A stretch of 64,000 bases of DNA from Cryptomeria japonica (Eukaryota > Streptophyta > Pinopsida > Cupressales > Cupressaceae), in NCBI RefSeq assembly GCF_030272615.1, contig NW_026729299.1:1-64000 (forward strand), read 5' to 3'. A program made the position numbers and the translations under genes. The notes beneath the pieces are model-generated. The model was not told where the DNA came from, searched no databases, and saw only the letters and a list, made by a program, of their open reading frames with translations. This document shows positions 22,585-33,341 of the stretch, piece by piece (positions within the stretch are counted from its first letter, which is position 1; every line of letters begins with the position of its first letter).

Positions 22585-23997
22585 TTAGTTCACCTCCTGA
22601 AGGGGTAGTACCCCTAATTCACCTCTTAAGTATATAAATGTATTCTTTGGGAGAGGCTCAGTGAATATGTCTGCTAACTGCTCCTTACTGGAAACATGCT
22701 CCAGTGCAATCTCTTTATTCTGAACCTTTTCCCTCAAGAACTGATACTTAAGCTCAAAGTGCTTGGTTCTAGAATGTAAAACCGGATTCTTGGAGATATT
22801 AATTGCACTAGTATTGTCACAAAATATACTTACCAGTTCAGACACTGGAACTTTGAAGCCATTCAATACATGCTTCATCCAAATTGTTTGAGTGCAATTC
22901 ATGAAAGCTGCAACATACTCTGCTTCCGCTGTAGACTGAGAGATACAACTCTGCTTTTTACTCATCCATGAGACCAGTCTACCACCGAGGAAGAATGCAC
23001 ACCCAGTTGTGCTCTTCCGATCATCTACATTACCAGCCCAATCAACATCTATGAACACTTTCAGGTTAAAATCATTATTGTATAGATACCATAACCCATA
23101 GTCAATAGTTCCTTTCAGATACCTAAGAATCCGCTTGACTGCAACCAAGTGAGATTCTCTTGGACTTTTTTGGAACCTTGCAGTAATGCCAACTGCATGT
23201 GCAATATCCAGTTTGCTATGCACTACATAATGCATCTTACCAATCATTGATCGGTATTCCTTCTTATCAACCAATACAGAGTCATCCTCTTTGGATAGTT
23301 TACAACCGGTCACCATCGGTGTACCAACCGGTTTGCTATCTTCCATGCCAAAGGTCTTCAACACCTCTTTGACATACTTGGACTGAGTGATAAAGATTCC
23401 ATCTTTCCTTTGCTGGATCTGTAGTCCAATGAAGAACTTAATCTCCCCTATGAGTGACATCTCAAACTCTTTCTTCATCTCATATGCAAATTCATGTCTC
23501 ATCTTGTCATCTCCACCAAAGATAATGTCATCAACAAATACCTCACAGATCAGGATCTGATCTCCTTCAGACTTCAAGTAGATATTGCCATCTTCACTTG
23601 TTCTCTCAAATCCAATCTTCACAAGATGGGAATGCAGGTGTTCATACCATGCTCTAGGTGCTTGCTTTAGACCATATAAGGCTTTATGTAGCCTACACAC
23701 CATGTCACTATCTTCAGATAGGGCAAATCCATCTGGTTGCTCTATATACACCTCCTCATCAAGTACACCATTTAGGAATGCAGATTTTACATCCATTTGA
23801 TATACTTTGAAGCCTTTAAAAGATGCATATGCAAGAAGCATACGAACTCCTTCCAATCTAGCTACAAGAGCAAAGGTTTCTCCATAGTCTTCTCCTTACT
23901 CTTGGGCATATCCTTTGCACACCAGTTTGGCTTTGTTTCTAATCACTGTGCCATCCTCATTCAGCTTATTTCTGAAGACCCATTTAGGAGTAAACTC
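22585..23997 (-). pseudogene. SIRE-like Copia reverse transcriptase-RNase H, broken
   Basis: Starts without a start codon at the KWVFRNK segment of RT (23997). An in-frame TAA (23896-23898) interrupts the GYAQE segment; the frame is then open for 423 codons from 23856. Motifs in order: MDVKSAFLNG, LYGLKQAPRAWYE, FVDDIIFGG (catalytic pair kept; Phe replaces the usual Tyr), then RNase H with DWAG, DRKSTTG, STAEAEY, DNTSAI and a C-terminal LADIFTEPLP-LGVLPL. In this copy the ETFA-VARLEG motif has Leu where Copia elements and the second copy have Pro. It cannot move itself. Confidence 0.9.
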
Positions 23998-24002
23998 GCT
24001 GG

Positions 24003-24745
24003 AGGATTTAAGAATCCAAACTGATAGATCACCTTGTTAGAGGATTTGTACAATGAAGCTTGTTAGAGCTTACCCGGTTAGGGGATTTGATTTTGTTGCA
24101 GTGATTAGAAAACAACAAGAATGTTTGATCTGTTCTGCGTAGCACAATACTTGCTTGATCAGATCATTCTAAGTACATTCAACAATGCTCTTCATCTTTA
24201 ACACTTTTCGCTTTTCAACAAAAGCTTTCACTCTTTTCGCATAATCTCCTCTCTATCACTTTCAGTATTATATTTGAAATGATTCACTAAGATGTCTTTA
24301 AATAGACATTCAAATCTTATGCCGGCCTAAGGAAATCAAAACACAATTTCCTAGGTGCAGTGTATCTAGACAAGTAATCATAACTCATTACAAAATGACT
24401 GCCAAGAAAACAGTGCTAGTAACTCATCACAAAATCAAATACCGGTTAGAACAGTCAATACTGGTTGGAACAAAACATGTGAATCGTTGTCCTGGAATCT
24501 TCCGCTTGATCTCCATCTCCATCTTCATCTTCATTTTGATGCTGACTTAGTGTAGCCACATGTTATCTCTTAAGCACATGTCGGTTGACACAAAGTACCG
24601 GTTAGAGATAGACCTTAAACATGCCGATTGTCAGTGTAAACCAATTGAAGTTACACTGGTAGTCAATGTAATCATATGTGTGTGTGAGAGTGTTTCATCA
24701 ATGACAACAAGTGATGAATACATTACAATCATCGTCAAGCCAACA
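24003..24745 (-). repeat. Partial, divergent 5' LTR joined to RT
   Basis: Carries the same kinds of words as the 3' LTR (TTGTTAGAGGATTT at 24033, ACCGGTT at 24441 and 24598, outer start TGTTGGC on minus) but is poorly alignable with it over most of its length. It seems to come from a different family member. The join with RT lies near GGAGGATTTAA (24001-24011), a word also present in the LTR family. Confidence 0.55.
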
Positions 24746-25307
24746 CACACAAACAACGAAAAAGGATATCTGCTTTAAAGGTGCGAAAGTTGTTACTGAA
24801 CTTGGCGAATCTGTTCAAGGAGATTATAGCGAATTTGTTCAAGATCATAGCGAATATTGTTGCTGTTGATAGAAAGTCCTTCAAGGTGTAGATTTGATAC
24901 TTTGTTGTTGTTGATAGCAAGTTCTTCAAGGTGCAGATTTGATACAAACCCGAAGCAAATATATTCACTTGAAAGGGCAAACTTATTCCCTGTGGAAGTA
25001 AGAACCTAGTGCAAACCTGTTCATGATAAAGAAGTAGATCAGATTTATGCAAGTGTGCAGAATACAGATCTCAGATTTGAGTTGCAGCTAAGTACACATT
25101 GTTACCTTTTGGAATTGAATGCATAATCAGACTTGTGGGCCTTTATTGCTGGGTTTTTCCTCTCAGGAGGTTTTCCCAGGGTATTTGCGTGCCGTGTTTC
25201 ATTATTATTCATCTATGCCTAATTTTGAAAGTCACTAAACTAAACAACAAATCAATTAAGATTCAGTTTCCGAGTTTTCCATTAAATCTGAAAGTCTAAT
25301 TTCAACA
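24746..25307 (+). repeat. 5' LTR of the gag-only element, 5' truncated
   Basis: Aligns with about 27414-27975. Contains a local duplication (TTGATAG-AAGT-CTTCAAGGTG-AGATTTGATAC at about 24867 and 24910). Ends TTTCAACA at 25307. Confidence 0.85.
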
Positions 25308-25325
25308 TGGTATCAGAGCCCTAGG
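25308..25325 (+). other. Primer-binding site of the gag-only element
   Basis: TGGTATCAGAGCCCTAGG follows the LTR end without a gap; it is complementary to initiator-Met tRNA. Confidence 0.88.
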
Positions 25326-25390
25326 TTCGTATAGAGGCTGTAATCAGATTTGTGCTTCCTTCTAACCTGCTGATCAAAAGTTTAGTCCCC

Positions 25391-26227
25391 ATGGCTTCTT
25401 ATATTAGGTCTGAAGATAGGTTGGAAGGTCACACAAATTTCTCTTCTTGGAAGGTCAAGATAATGATGGCATTGAATGATCTTGCTGCATATGTTAGCAA
25501 GAATGCTAAGGAACCTGAGGGTGCAAGTGAGAAAGAAGATTGGAAGAAGAAGGACTTCCAAGCTCAAAGGATAATAATAAACTCCGTCAAAAACCATTTG
25601 CTGCCATCCATCTCCATGACGAAGTCCTCTAGGGAGATGTTCTCTACATTGGAAAAGATGTACGAAGTCAAAAATACCAGCTACATCCTTGCCTTAAGGA
25701 ATCAACTCTCCTACATCAAATTAGAGAAAGAAGAACTTGTTGCTGCTTACTTCATGAGAATCTCTGAGCTGAGAGATCAACTTGCCACCATTGGGAAGAG
25801 TGTTGAAGACAATGACTTATCTATGACTACCCTAAATGGTTTTCCTCCCTCTTTGGAACCATTTGTTCAAGGAATCTGTGCCAGAGTTGAGCTTCCTAAG
25901 TTTGATCAAGTAATGGGAGATTGCATTCAAGAAGAGTCTCGGTTGGCTGCGAAAGGAAAAATTAAGAACCCTTATGATGAGCAACATGTCCTCTTGGCTA
26001 AGAAGGAAGACATCCATTGGAAGAAGAATGTTTTCAAGATAAATAGAGATTTCAGCTCTCCTACCCCTCCTTCAAAGAAAAGACCAAGAGACTTATCCCA
26101 CATCCGATGCTTCCGATGCAACAAGCGTGGCCACTTTGCAAGGGACTATCAAATTCAGGATGAGCAAGAAGATGCAAACATAAATGACGTATCAAATCCT
26201 CACAATCGTGAAGATTTCCTCCTTTGA
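25391..26227 (+). CDS. Copia-type gag polyprotein, zinc knuckle altered
   Basis: 278 codons from the ATG in CCCCATGGCTT, chosen over the in-frame ATG at 25352 because of context and because Copia gag begins near SEDRLEG. A gag (UBN2/retrotran_gag type) domain fills residues 1-190: SSWK, LRNQLSYIKL, RISELRDQLATIG, LNGFPPS, CIQEESRL. The zinc knuckle at 240-253 has Cys, Cys and His but Tyr in place of the last Cys (CFRC-GH-RDY), so zinc binding is probably lost. The ORF ends soon after and is not followed by pol. It is open and identical in both 32-kb copies. It would package RNA in virus-like particles if expressed. Confidence 0.85.
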   Translation: MASYIRSEDRLEGHTNFSSWKVKIMMALNDLAAYVSKNAKEPEGASEKEDWKKKDFQAQRIIINSVKNHLLPSISMTKSSREMFSTLEKMYEVKNTSYILALRNQLSYIKLEKEELVAAYFMRISELRDQLATIGKSVEDNDLSMTTLNGFPPSLEPFVQGICARVELPKFDQVMGDCIQEESRLAAKGKIKNPYDEQHVLLAKKEDIHWKKNVFKINRDFSSPTPPSKKRPRDLSHIRCFRCNKRGHFARDYQIQDEQEDANINDVSNPHNREDFLL

Positions 26228-27145
26228 TCTATTGGTTTGTTGATCCATCTTTAAGTTAAATTTTGTTTTAGATTTAAGTTTGGTTCCAACTTTAAGTCAT
26301 AAATTTGTTGTGGATTTATCTTCTAGATAGGGTTTTAGAGGGAGTCCCATGACATCTTTAAAATACTCTTTATCTCAGTAAAATCTTATTGTTGGTTTCT
26401 AATCATTGTGATCTATTGCTCTAATGATGGAATTGATAAATGTGTTACTTGATTATTACAAATGTTTTCCTTTATTCTATGTTGAAACTAACAAGTGTTC
26501 TGGTTATATTCTATAATACACTGGGTGTATCATCTACCCTCTGCGGAGTGCAAGGTGAGTCCTTCCTCTGCGGAGTGCAAGGTGGCAGTTCTCTCTCGCC
26601 CTCTGCGGAGTGCAAGGTGAGTCCACCCTCTGCGAAGTGCAAGGTGGCAGTTCTTTCCACCCTCTGCGGAGTGCAAGGTGGCAGTTATTTCTCACCCTCT
26701 ATGGAGTGCAAGGTGAGTTCACCCTCTACGGTGTGCAAGGTGACAGGTTGTTCTTCTCAGTAAAAAAACATATGTATCCTTTGCGGTTGTGCATGATTTA
26801 TGTTGTATAGTTATATATATCTTTGAGTATTAATTATTGTAGGTGTGCGTATGGAAAGGTCTCTGTCATCCTCTACGGATGTGCATGATGAAAGATCATG
26901 GTGTTACATGCAGGTCCCCAGGAAAGTGTGAAGTTATGAAGTGTTGGCTTCATCCTTTGCAGGCATTGCAAGAGAAGATCATGTAAAGGTTCATTGTAAT
27001 GTAATTGTGTGATCAAATCACAAATTGTATATTGATTGTACTATTAGGGCTGGGCCCTAATCTTAAACATTGTAATTATTCATGCCATGGGATTCTCCAT
27101 GTGAATTTGGTTATGTATTTATTTTCCTCCCTAGTTAAGAGGGAG
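26228..27145 (+). other. Non-coding 3' region of the gag-only element
   Basis: AT-rich, no pol domains. Holds the minisatellite at 26537-26742 and three weaker relatives of its unit (about 26777, 26870 and 26950). Ends in the purine tract TTAAGAGGGAG just before the 3' LTR. Confidence 0.7.
26537..26742 (+). repeat. Minisatellite with CCCTCTGCGGAGTGCAAGGTG core
   Basis: Seven units of a 21-bp core with spacers of 6-14 bp (starts near 26538, 26565, 26599, 26627, 26659, 26694, 26721). Spacers alternate between AGTCC-type and GCAGTT-type words. Later units drift (TATGGAG, TACGGTG). Confidence 0.9.
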
Positions 27146-27975
27146 TGTTAGTCTATTGTAACTTAGAGAGGAAAATAAATAAGGATTCGAATCCTTATAG
27201 GGCTAGGCCCTTCTTCTTGATGTAATGTGGAAACTCAACTGGGTCCTATTCCCATGTAGCATGTGACCCTTAAATAGGGCAGAACAATTAAGGTAACGTG
27301 TGAAGGTTAAATATAAAATATGGGTGCCAAAATATGGGGCCGACCCCAAAGGTAAACTTGCACGTTAGAACTCATATATAACAAAGTCATTTGCTATTCA
27401 ATACACACACAAACAACGAAAAAGGATATATGCTTTAAAGGTGTGAAAGTTGTTACTGAACTTGGCGAATCTGTTCAAGGAGATTATAGCGAATTTGTTC
27501 AAGATCATAGCGAATATTGTTGCTGCTGATAGCAAGTCCTTCAAGGTGCAGATATGATACTTTGTTTCTGTTGATAGCAAGTTCTTCAAGGTGCAGATTT
27601 GATATAGACCCGAAGCAAATATATTCACTTGAAAGGGCAGACTTATTCCCTGTGGAAGTAAGAACCTAGTGCAAACCTGTTCATGATAAAGAAGCAGATC
27701 AGATTTATGCAAGTGTGCAGAATATAGATCTCAGATTTGAGTTGCAACTAAGTACACATTGTTACCTTTTGGAATTGAATGCATAATCAAACCTATGGGC
27801 CTTTATTGCTGGGTTTTTCCTCTTAGGAGGTTTTCCTAGGGTATTTGCGTGTCGTGTTTCATTATTGTTCATCTTTATGTTTATGCCTAATTCTGAAAGT
27901 CACTAAACTAAACAACAAATCAATTAAGATTCAGTTTATGAGTTTTCCATTAAATCTGAAAGTCTAATTTTAACA
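27146..27975 (+). repeat. 3' LTR of the gag-only element
   Basis: 830 bp, begins TGTTA and ends TAACA, a 5-bp inverted terminus. Preceded by the purine tract. Contains TATATAACAAAG (about 27375), a candidate promoter TATA region, upstream of CAATACACACAC. Confidence 0.88.
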
Positions 27976-28153
27976 TAAAAGGCTGCCACTGGACAGACAT
28001 GTGGACTCTGTAGACTTCATAGGAGTACAACTTCAGAGGAGACTTGATAATAAAAAAGAAGAAGAAGAAAAACATAGGAAAGAAGAAAGCTTATATGTGT
28101 TCACTAGACTAGCACTGATACTGGGAAAAACAAGAAGAAATCCCTGGTGAAAG
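27976..28153. other. Spacer between two retroelements
   Basis: 178 bp, purine-rich in the middle (AAGAAGAAGAAG). No gene recognised. It differs between the copies at 27995-27996. Confidence 0.5.
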
Positions 28154-28891
28154 ATGTTAATTTAAGCAATTAGATTATAATCAAACTGTGAATAAATAAT
28201 AACAACAATAAAGCACAAGACAAAAGACACCAATACCCTGAGAAAACCTCCCTCTTGGAGGTGAAAAACCCAACCTTAAATATAATATGGCAAACTTATC
28301 TTAGATTACAATATGGCAAACTTATCTCAGATTGCTGTTCAAACAACAAGTTAGCGGAGCAATGAAGGATGCAGCTCTAATCAACAACAAATGACTAAAG
28401 GAGATCAACAATAGTTGTCTGAGATAGGCTGGAGCAAAATCGCACAAGGAGAGCCTTCAACTTCGCCTATCAATACCTTTAAGTAATTTCACACAAGTAA
28501 GGAGAGTTCACTGATATAGAAGAGCAAATTATATCCGTGGTATATGATTGTAGAATGACTTCATTTGTTGATAGTTTTATATCAACCTTTTGGCGCCAAT
28601 TACCACTAAGTCGGTTTGCATGTTTATCTAAATTATATTGCATTGTCATAATACATTCCTCACGTTACATTTGGGTCCAACCCAATAATTATATTTAATT
28701 ACCTTCCATGCTACCTCACGTTACACATTTGGGTCTAGCCCAATAATCACATTTGATTACTTTGCACATTAGATGCTTGGGTCCATCTTAATAATGCATT
28801 TACATGAGAGATAATACATATGAATTTTAATTGTCATTGACAACATTAAAATTCAATAATCAGGTATCCGAGCTAGCTATTATTTTCAACA
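28154..28891 (-). repeat. 3' LTR of the Copia element
   Basis: 738 bp, complete. On minus it starts TGTTGAAAATAATAGC and ends AAATTAACA. It supplies the outer 70 bp that the 5' LTR has lost. Confidence 0.85.
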
Positions 28892-30194
28892 CTCCCTCTT
28901 AGCTAGGGAGGAATTCTGCCACTTGTCATGATCCATTCATGACTTTCATCTTGCATTGCCTGCAAGAATGAATATATAAGCTCCATAGAGTAAAAGAGGG
29001 TATTTACATCATTTAAAGACCATTTATCCATTATATACCCATAAAATAGCCTTAAAATACCTCTAATATGCCTAAACAACTTGTAAAGTGACAATTAATT
29101 ACATAAACTAAGGCAATTTCGGTATTTGGAATTATTTTTATTTAAAAGGGGGGTGTCTTTTCACCCAAAGGGGTATGAAAACCATTCAATCACATATATA
29201 TGTGCGATGTAAAATGTAAAGAGAGGGGGAGGAGAGATACTTGAGATGGAGGCAATTTTGTACTTTTAAACTTTTTATCAAAAATAACCAGTTGCATTTT
29301 CTTTCTCATATGTGTTGAGAGTTAACATATTTTCAGTAGGCAGTTGTTCTACGATATTATCTCGAAGAAGATAAGGTTGCTTGTGTCTTCTTAGTGAAGT
29401 TTATGTTCTTATCGTTATAAGTTTGAATAAAAGACTTACTTGTGAATTGTAATTGTTCCTGGTAATTCTTCCTTGAATGGTCTCTTAAAGTAAGGGTTAA
29501 ATTCATTCAAGCAAATTATAGAATAAAACAGTTAATGAATCTTTTTGAGGGAAAGTAACTGACAGATTTACCAAAGGGGTAGATTTGAAAATTGTCTCAT
29601 AGAAGCATACATGAAGTCCTAGTGAAATATAAGACTCTGTAGCCTAAATAAGAGGAAATACACTGCTCATTTGTAAACAAACCCTTTAACCATAACAATT
29701 ACCCTTTACTTTTAAGCATTAGGATTAGTAGAGTAGGTATAGTAGGTAATTTAGCCAAAGTGTAACATATATACTTTTGTAAGATACATAGATCAATACA
29801 CACATCTCAAATAAGCCTGTTTAAGAAACTTATGCCATTCTAAGACTGGGAGATATCAGATTAAGACACTAAATCTTCTATAAAAAGCACTAGTTGAAGG
29901 AACAACTAGTGAGTAGGAATACCCTCCTAGGTCCCGCAGAGCCTAAAGTGAGAGAGTTAGTAACCAAATAGGTTCGCTCTATAAGTTGGCCAAGTCAATT
30001 GGAGGGTTTGATCATAGGAGTTGACATTTCCTTAGAACCTATCCAATCTACTGATTTGAGACCCAACAGGGTGGAAGAGGTCTTACACCTCAACCTTCTC
30101 CTAGGGAAGGATACAATGTCACCTTGCATTGCCCGCAGAGGGTGACTCCACCTTGCATTACTCGCAGAGGGTGGAGGATGCAAACTAAATGGCA
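28892..30194 (-). other. Long 3' leader of the Copia element
   Basis: 1.3 kb between the end of pol and the 3' LTR with no recognisable coding. The small ORFs here (28903-29094, 29995-30198) are unsupported. It contains two units of the same core as the gag-only element's minisatellite (30120-30172). Confidence 0.65.
30120..30172 (-). repeat. Two-unit relative of the CTCTGCGG minisatellite
   Basis: On minus: CCCTCTGCGAGTAATGCAAGG and CCCTCTGCGGGCAATGCAAGG, 29 bp apart. Same core as at 26537-26742 and in the same place relative to its element (between ORF end and 3' LTR), although the two elements have different LTRs. Confidence 0.8.
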
Positions 30195-33100
30195 TCACTG
30201 ATACTGAGACTCCCTCTCAATCAATGTTGTGTTCTCCACAATTCCAAGCTTCTCTCTGAAGTACTCAAACTTCACTCGAGCTAGAGGCTTGGTGAAAACA
30301 TATGAAACCTATTCATCAGTGCTGATATATTTCAGCTGGATGGCACCTCTTTGTGCCATATCAAGAACATAGTGATAGTGAGTTTCCACATGTTTTGACC
30401 TGTCATGCAACACACGATCATTAGACATTTTAATACAACTCTGATTATCACAATAAATAATAGTGAATTCCCAAGGTTGTCCAAACAACCCAACAATTAG
30501 CTTGCGAAGCCAAACTGCTTCTCTAGTTGCCACACTTGAAGCAATGTATTCAGCTTCTGCAGTACTTAATGCAACTGAGGACTGTTTCCTACTGGCCCAA
30601 GAGATCATAGCGGAACCCAAGCTGAAATAGATTCCTGAAGTGCTTTTCCTGTCAGTAACACTTCCAGCCCAATCAAAATCAGAGTAGCCTTCCAAATTGA
30701 TTACTGTGTTGATTGGATACGTCAGTCCATAGCCAACTGTTCCACGCAAGTATCTCAGGATGTGCTTGGCTGCCACCAAGTGAACATTCTTTGGCTGATT
30801 CATGAATTGGCTAAGTGCACTCATTGCATAGCAAATATTTGGTCTAGTGTTGACTAGATACATCAAGGATCCAATCAACTGCCTGTACTCTGAAGGATCT
30901 GCAAAATCAGAGTTAGTTGCAAAAATACTCAACTTCTTCAAGTTAGTTTCCATAACAGTAGACATAGGTTTACAATCCATCATACCAAATCTTTTCAAAA
31001 TATCAATAGCATATTTACCTTGACTTAGAATAATTTCATTAGGTCTTTGCCACACTTCTAACCCTAGAAAGTAATGCATTATACCTAGATCCTTCATTTC
31101 AAATTCAGTAGTTAATTTTTTCTTACACCTAATGATGAGATTATCTTCACCAGTTAGAAATAAATCATCCACATATAGAACGAGAATTAGCATTTCACCA
31201 TTAAATACTTTAAAGACTCTAACTTAATACTCTTTTCCTTTGGCACATGAACATATACAGGACTTCTAAAGATCTTTAGGTGGCTGATATCTGGTTTGAC
31301 TCCAGTGAAAGCTTCCTCGGGAGTTGTGTTCTTTAGGACACGATGAGGGCATCTATTCTGAATGTACACTGCAGTCTTGGATACTTCAGCCCATAAGGAG
31401 GTTTGCAGGTCTTGATCGTGAATCATAGCTTTGGCAACTTCAACAATGGCTCTATTCTTTTGTTCAACTACACCATTTTGCTGAGGATTGTAGGGAACGT
31501 AGAACTCCCTCTTAATTCCTATTTCTACACAAAAGTCATTGAAGCCACTTGAGGTGTATTAACCTCCATTGTCAGATCTTAACACTTTAATCCTTTCACC
31601 ATACATATTTTCAGCTAGAGCTTTAAATTCTTTGAACCTACTTAACACTTCATTAGATTCTTTAAATTTTAGAAAGTAAATCCAAGTCTTTCTAGAGAAA
31701 TCATCAATAAATGTAACATAGTATAGAAATCTGCTAGGTGAAGGAACAAACACGGGTCCACATAGATTAGAATGAACAAGTGCTAATTTTTCCTTAGCTC
31801 TACTTTCACTTTTATGAAATGGACTTTTAGTGTTCTTACCTAATGCACAATCTTTGCAAGCATCATCATGAGATTGATTAAGTTTAGGTATACCTTTAAC
31901 CATCTTTTCAAGTGAAGGAAGTGCCTGATAGTGAAGATGACCGAGCCTTCTATGCCATAGTTCGCAAGATTCAAGGGCTTCATGAATGAGTGCTCAAATG
32001 GGGTTAGCTGAAAGCTTATACAAACTATCATATCTATTTCCAATAACATGAGAATATTTAATACTATATTTCTTAGACCATGCAAGTACTTTACCCTCAA
32101 AAAATGCTATTTGATAACCTTTATCTTCTAGGGCAGAAATAGAAATTAAATTCCTCTTAATTCCAGGGACAAATACAATATCACTAAGATGTAAGGACAT
32201 GCCAGATTCTAAATTTAAAGAAGTGCTACCAAAACCTCTTACCGAATACTGAGCATCATCACCAATTACCACATGAAGATTGGACTCTTTCTCCATCAAG
32301 TCTGAGAGATGCTCCCGATATCCCGTGATGTGTTTAGATGCACCACTGTCTATCAACCAAGTGTTACTATCGATTGGCACATTGCTAGACAAGGCATAAA
32401 TGAAGAGATAGTCTTCATTATCCTCTGATTTTGCAACTTCATTTAGGTTGGCCCCCTTTTGCATGGGCGGATTCTGACATTCTTTGGCATAATGTCCAAA
32501 CTTGTCGCATATGAAGCAACAGACACGTGAAAGATCCCTTTGGCTTCTTCCTTGAATCGAAAGTAGGAGGTCTGAAATCTCTAGATCTCTTTTGAAGTTG
32601 TTCTTCTTCCAATGGTCTCCCTTTCTTCGAACATGTTGAGATGCAAGCACATGTTGATCTCCTCCAGGAGAGCCTTTATGCATTTCTCTGGTAGCAAGGC
32701 GTGACTCCTCTTGAATGCAATCTGATCGAAGGTGATCGAAGGAAGGGAATTCAACTCTTCCACTTATGCTTTGAATGAAAGGATCCCAAGAGTCAGGAAG
32801 ACCATTCAAACAATCATGACAATATCCTTGTCCACAACTTCGCTTCCAATGGCGCTGAGTTGGTCCTTCAATTTTGAAATCTTCATGAAGAAGGACATGA
32901 CTGAATCTCCTTTGCACATTTTGACTTGAAGAAGTTGCTGCCTCAATGTAAGTGTCCAGTTCATGTTGTTGATCTCATTTATCCCTTCTAGATATTTAAA
33001 CATCTCTCGATTTGTCTTCAATTTGGAGATGACTGGAACAAGATGATCCTTCATAGAATCAATAAGGAACTTCTTTGCTTTGAGAGCATTCTTCTTGAAT

Positions 33101-33258
33101 TGCTTTAGCTCTTCCGGATCCGAAGGTTCAGTCAGATCCATGTCTTCCACAAACTGTAATAGCTCTAATTCTTCAAGAGCAAGGAGGACACAAACCTTCC
33201 ATGATGTAAAATTGAGGGCACCTTCAAGTCTATCCTCTACTTTCAGACCTGTAACCAT
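30195..33258 (-). pseudogene. Copia gag-pol, multiply disabled
   Basis: From ATG 33258: gag with UBN2 motifs; one-base frameshift near 32806-32812; intact CCHC knuckle (CFIC-GH-KEC); protease DSGAS; in-frame TGA (31994-31996); GAG-pre-integrase WHRRLGH; integrase in which the first catalytic Asp is Asn (HSNLCGP, 31766-31768), the SDNGG Asp and the later Glu remain, with a TAA (31559-31561) between them; a deletion near 31190-31225 that removes the first two-thirds of RT; then YVDDLFLTG and RNase H (DWAG, DRKSTSG, STAEAEY, DNQSCI); TAG at 30309-30311; and an open tail (FTKPLARVKFEYFREKLGI) to 30195. The gag here has Lys in ISKLKDQL, a change absent from bases 1-1040. Confidence 0.9.
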
Positions 33259-33320
33259 CTTGCAAAACTAAACCATCAAACTGAAAGTGAAGGACAACTA
33301 ATAATTTGATTATTTTGAAT

Positions 33321-33341
33321 GAACCTAAAGCTCTGATACCA
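33321..33341 (-). other. Primer-binding site (complete Copia element)
   Basis: Same initiator-Met tRNA type site as at 1103-1123, adjoining the LTR at 33342. Confidence 0.85.

Larger units (their letters stand above)
20806..24745 (-). mobile_element. SIRE-like Copia element, internally deleted
   Basis: Read on the minus strand: a partial, divergent 5' LTR (24745-24003) joins directly to reverse transcriptase at about 23997, then RT-RNase H to 22585, a short 3' leader, a polypurine tract (AAAGGGGGAGAT at about 22340-22351) and a 3' LTR (22339 to about 20806). Gag, protease, integrase and the RT N-terminus are missing. Both LTR outer starts read TGTTGGC on minus. The region is rich in ACCGGTT words. 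The left limit is approximate (TGATAACTC at 20806). Confidence 0.75.
24746..27975 (+). mobile_element. Gag-only Copia-type element (TR-GAG-like)
   Basis: Layout: 5' LTR missing about its first 270 bp (24746-25307), primer site, single gag ORF, 0.9 kb non-coding with a minisatellite, purine tract, complete 3' LTR (27146-27975). There is no protease, integrase or RT and no room for them. The LTRs differ by about 4% by eye, including a 9-10-bp indel. Such elements depend on enzymes from relatives. The 5' truncation coincides with the outer end of the SIRE-like element. Confidence 0.8.

Noticed and set aside
24735-25052. Minus-strand 105-codon ORF, also at 27398-27712
   Set aside because: Antisense to the LTRs of the gag-only element; present only because the LTR is duplicated.
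26537-26742. CRISPR-like array
   Set aside because: The repeats are degenerate, spacers are 6-14 bp, and the setting is a plant retroelement; it is a minisatellite.
26440-26763. 107-codon ORF with Cys-Gly-Val-Gln repeats
   Set aside because: It is a translation of the minisatellite and lies after the gag stop without any retroviral domain.
32200-32240. Duplication breakpoint scar at the unit junction
   Set aside because: The Copia protease/gag reading frame runs straight through 32218/32219; the position is set only by where the window starts.
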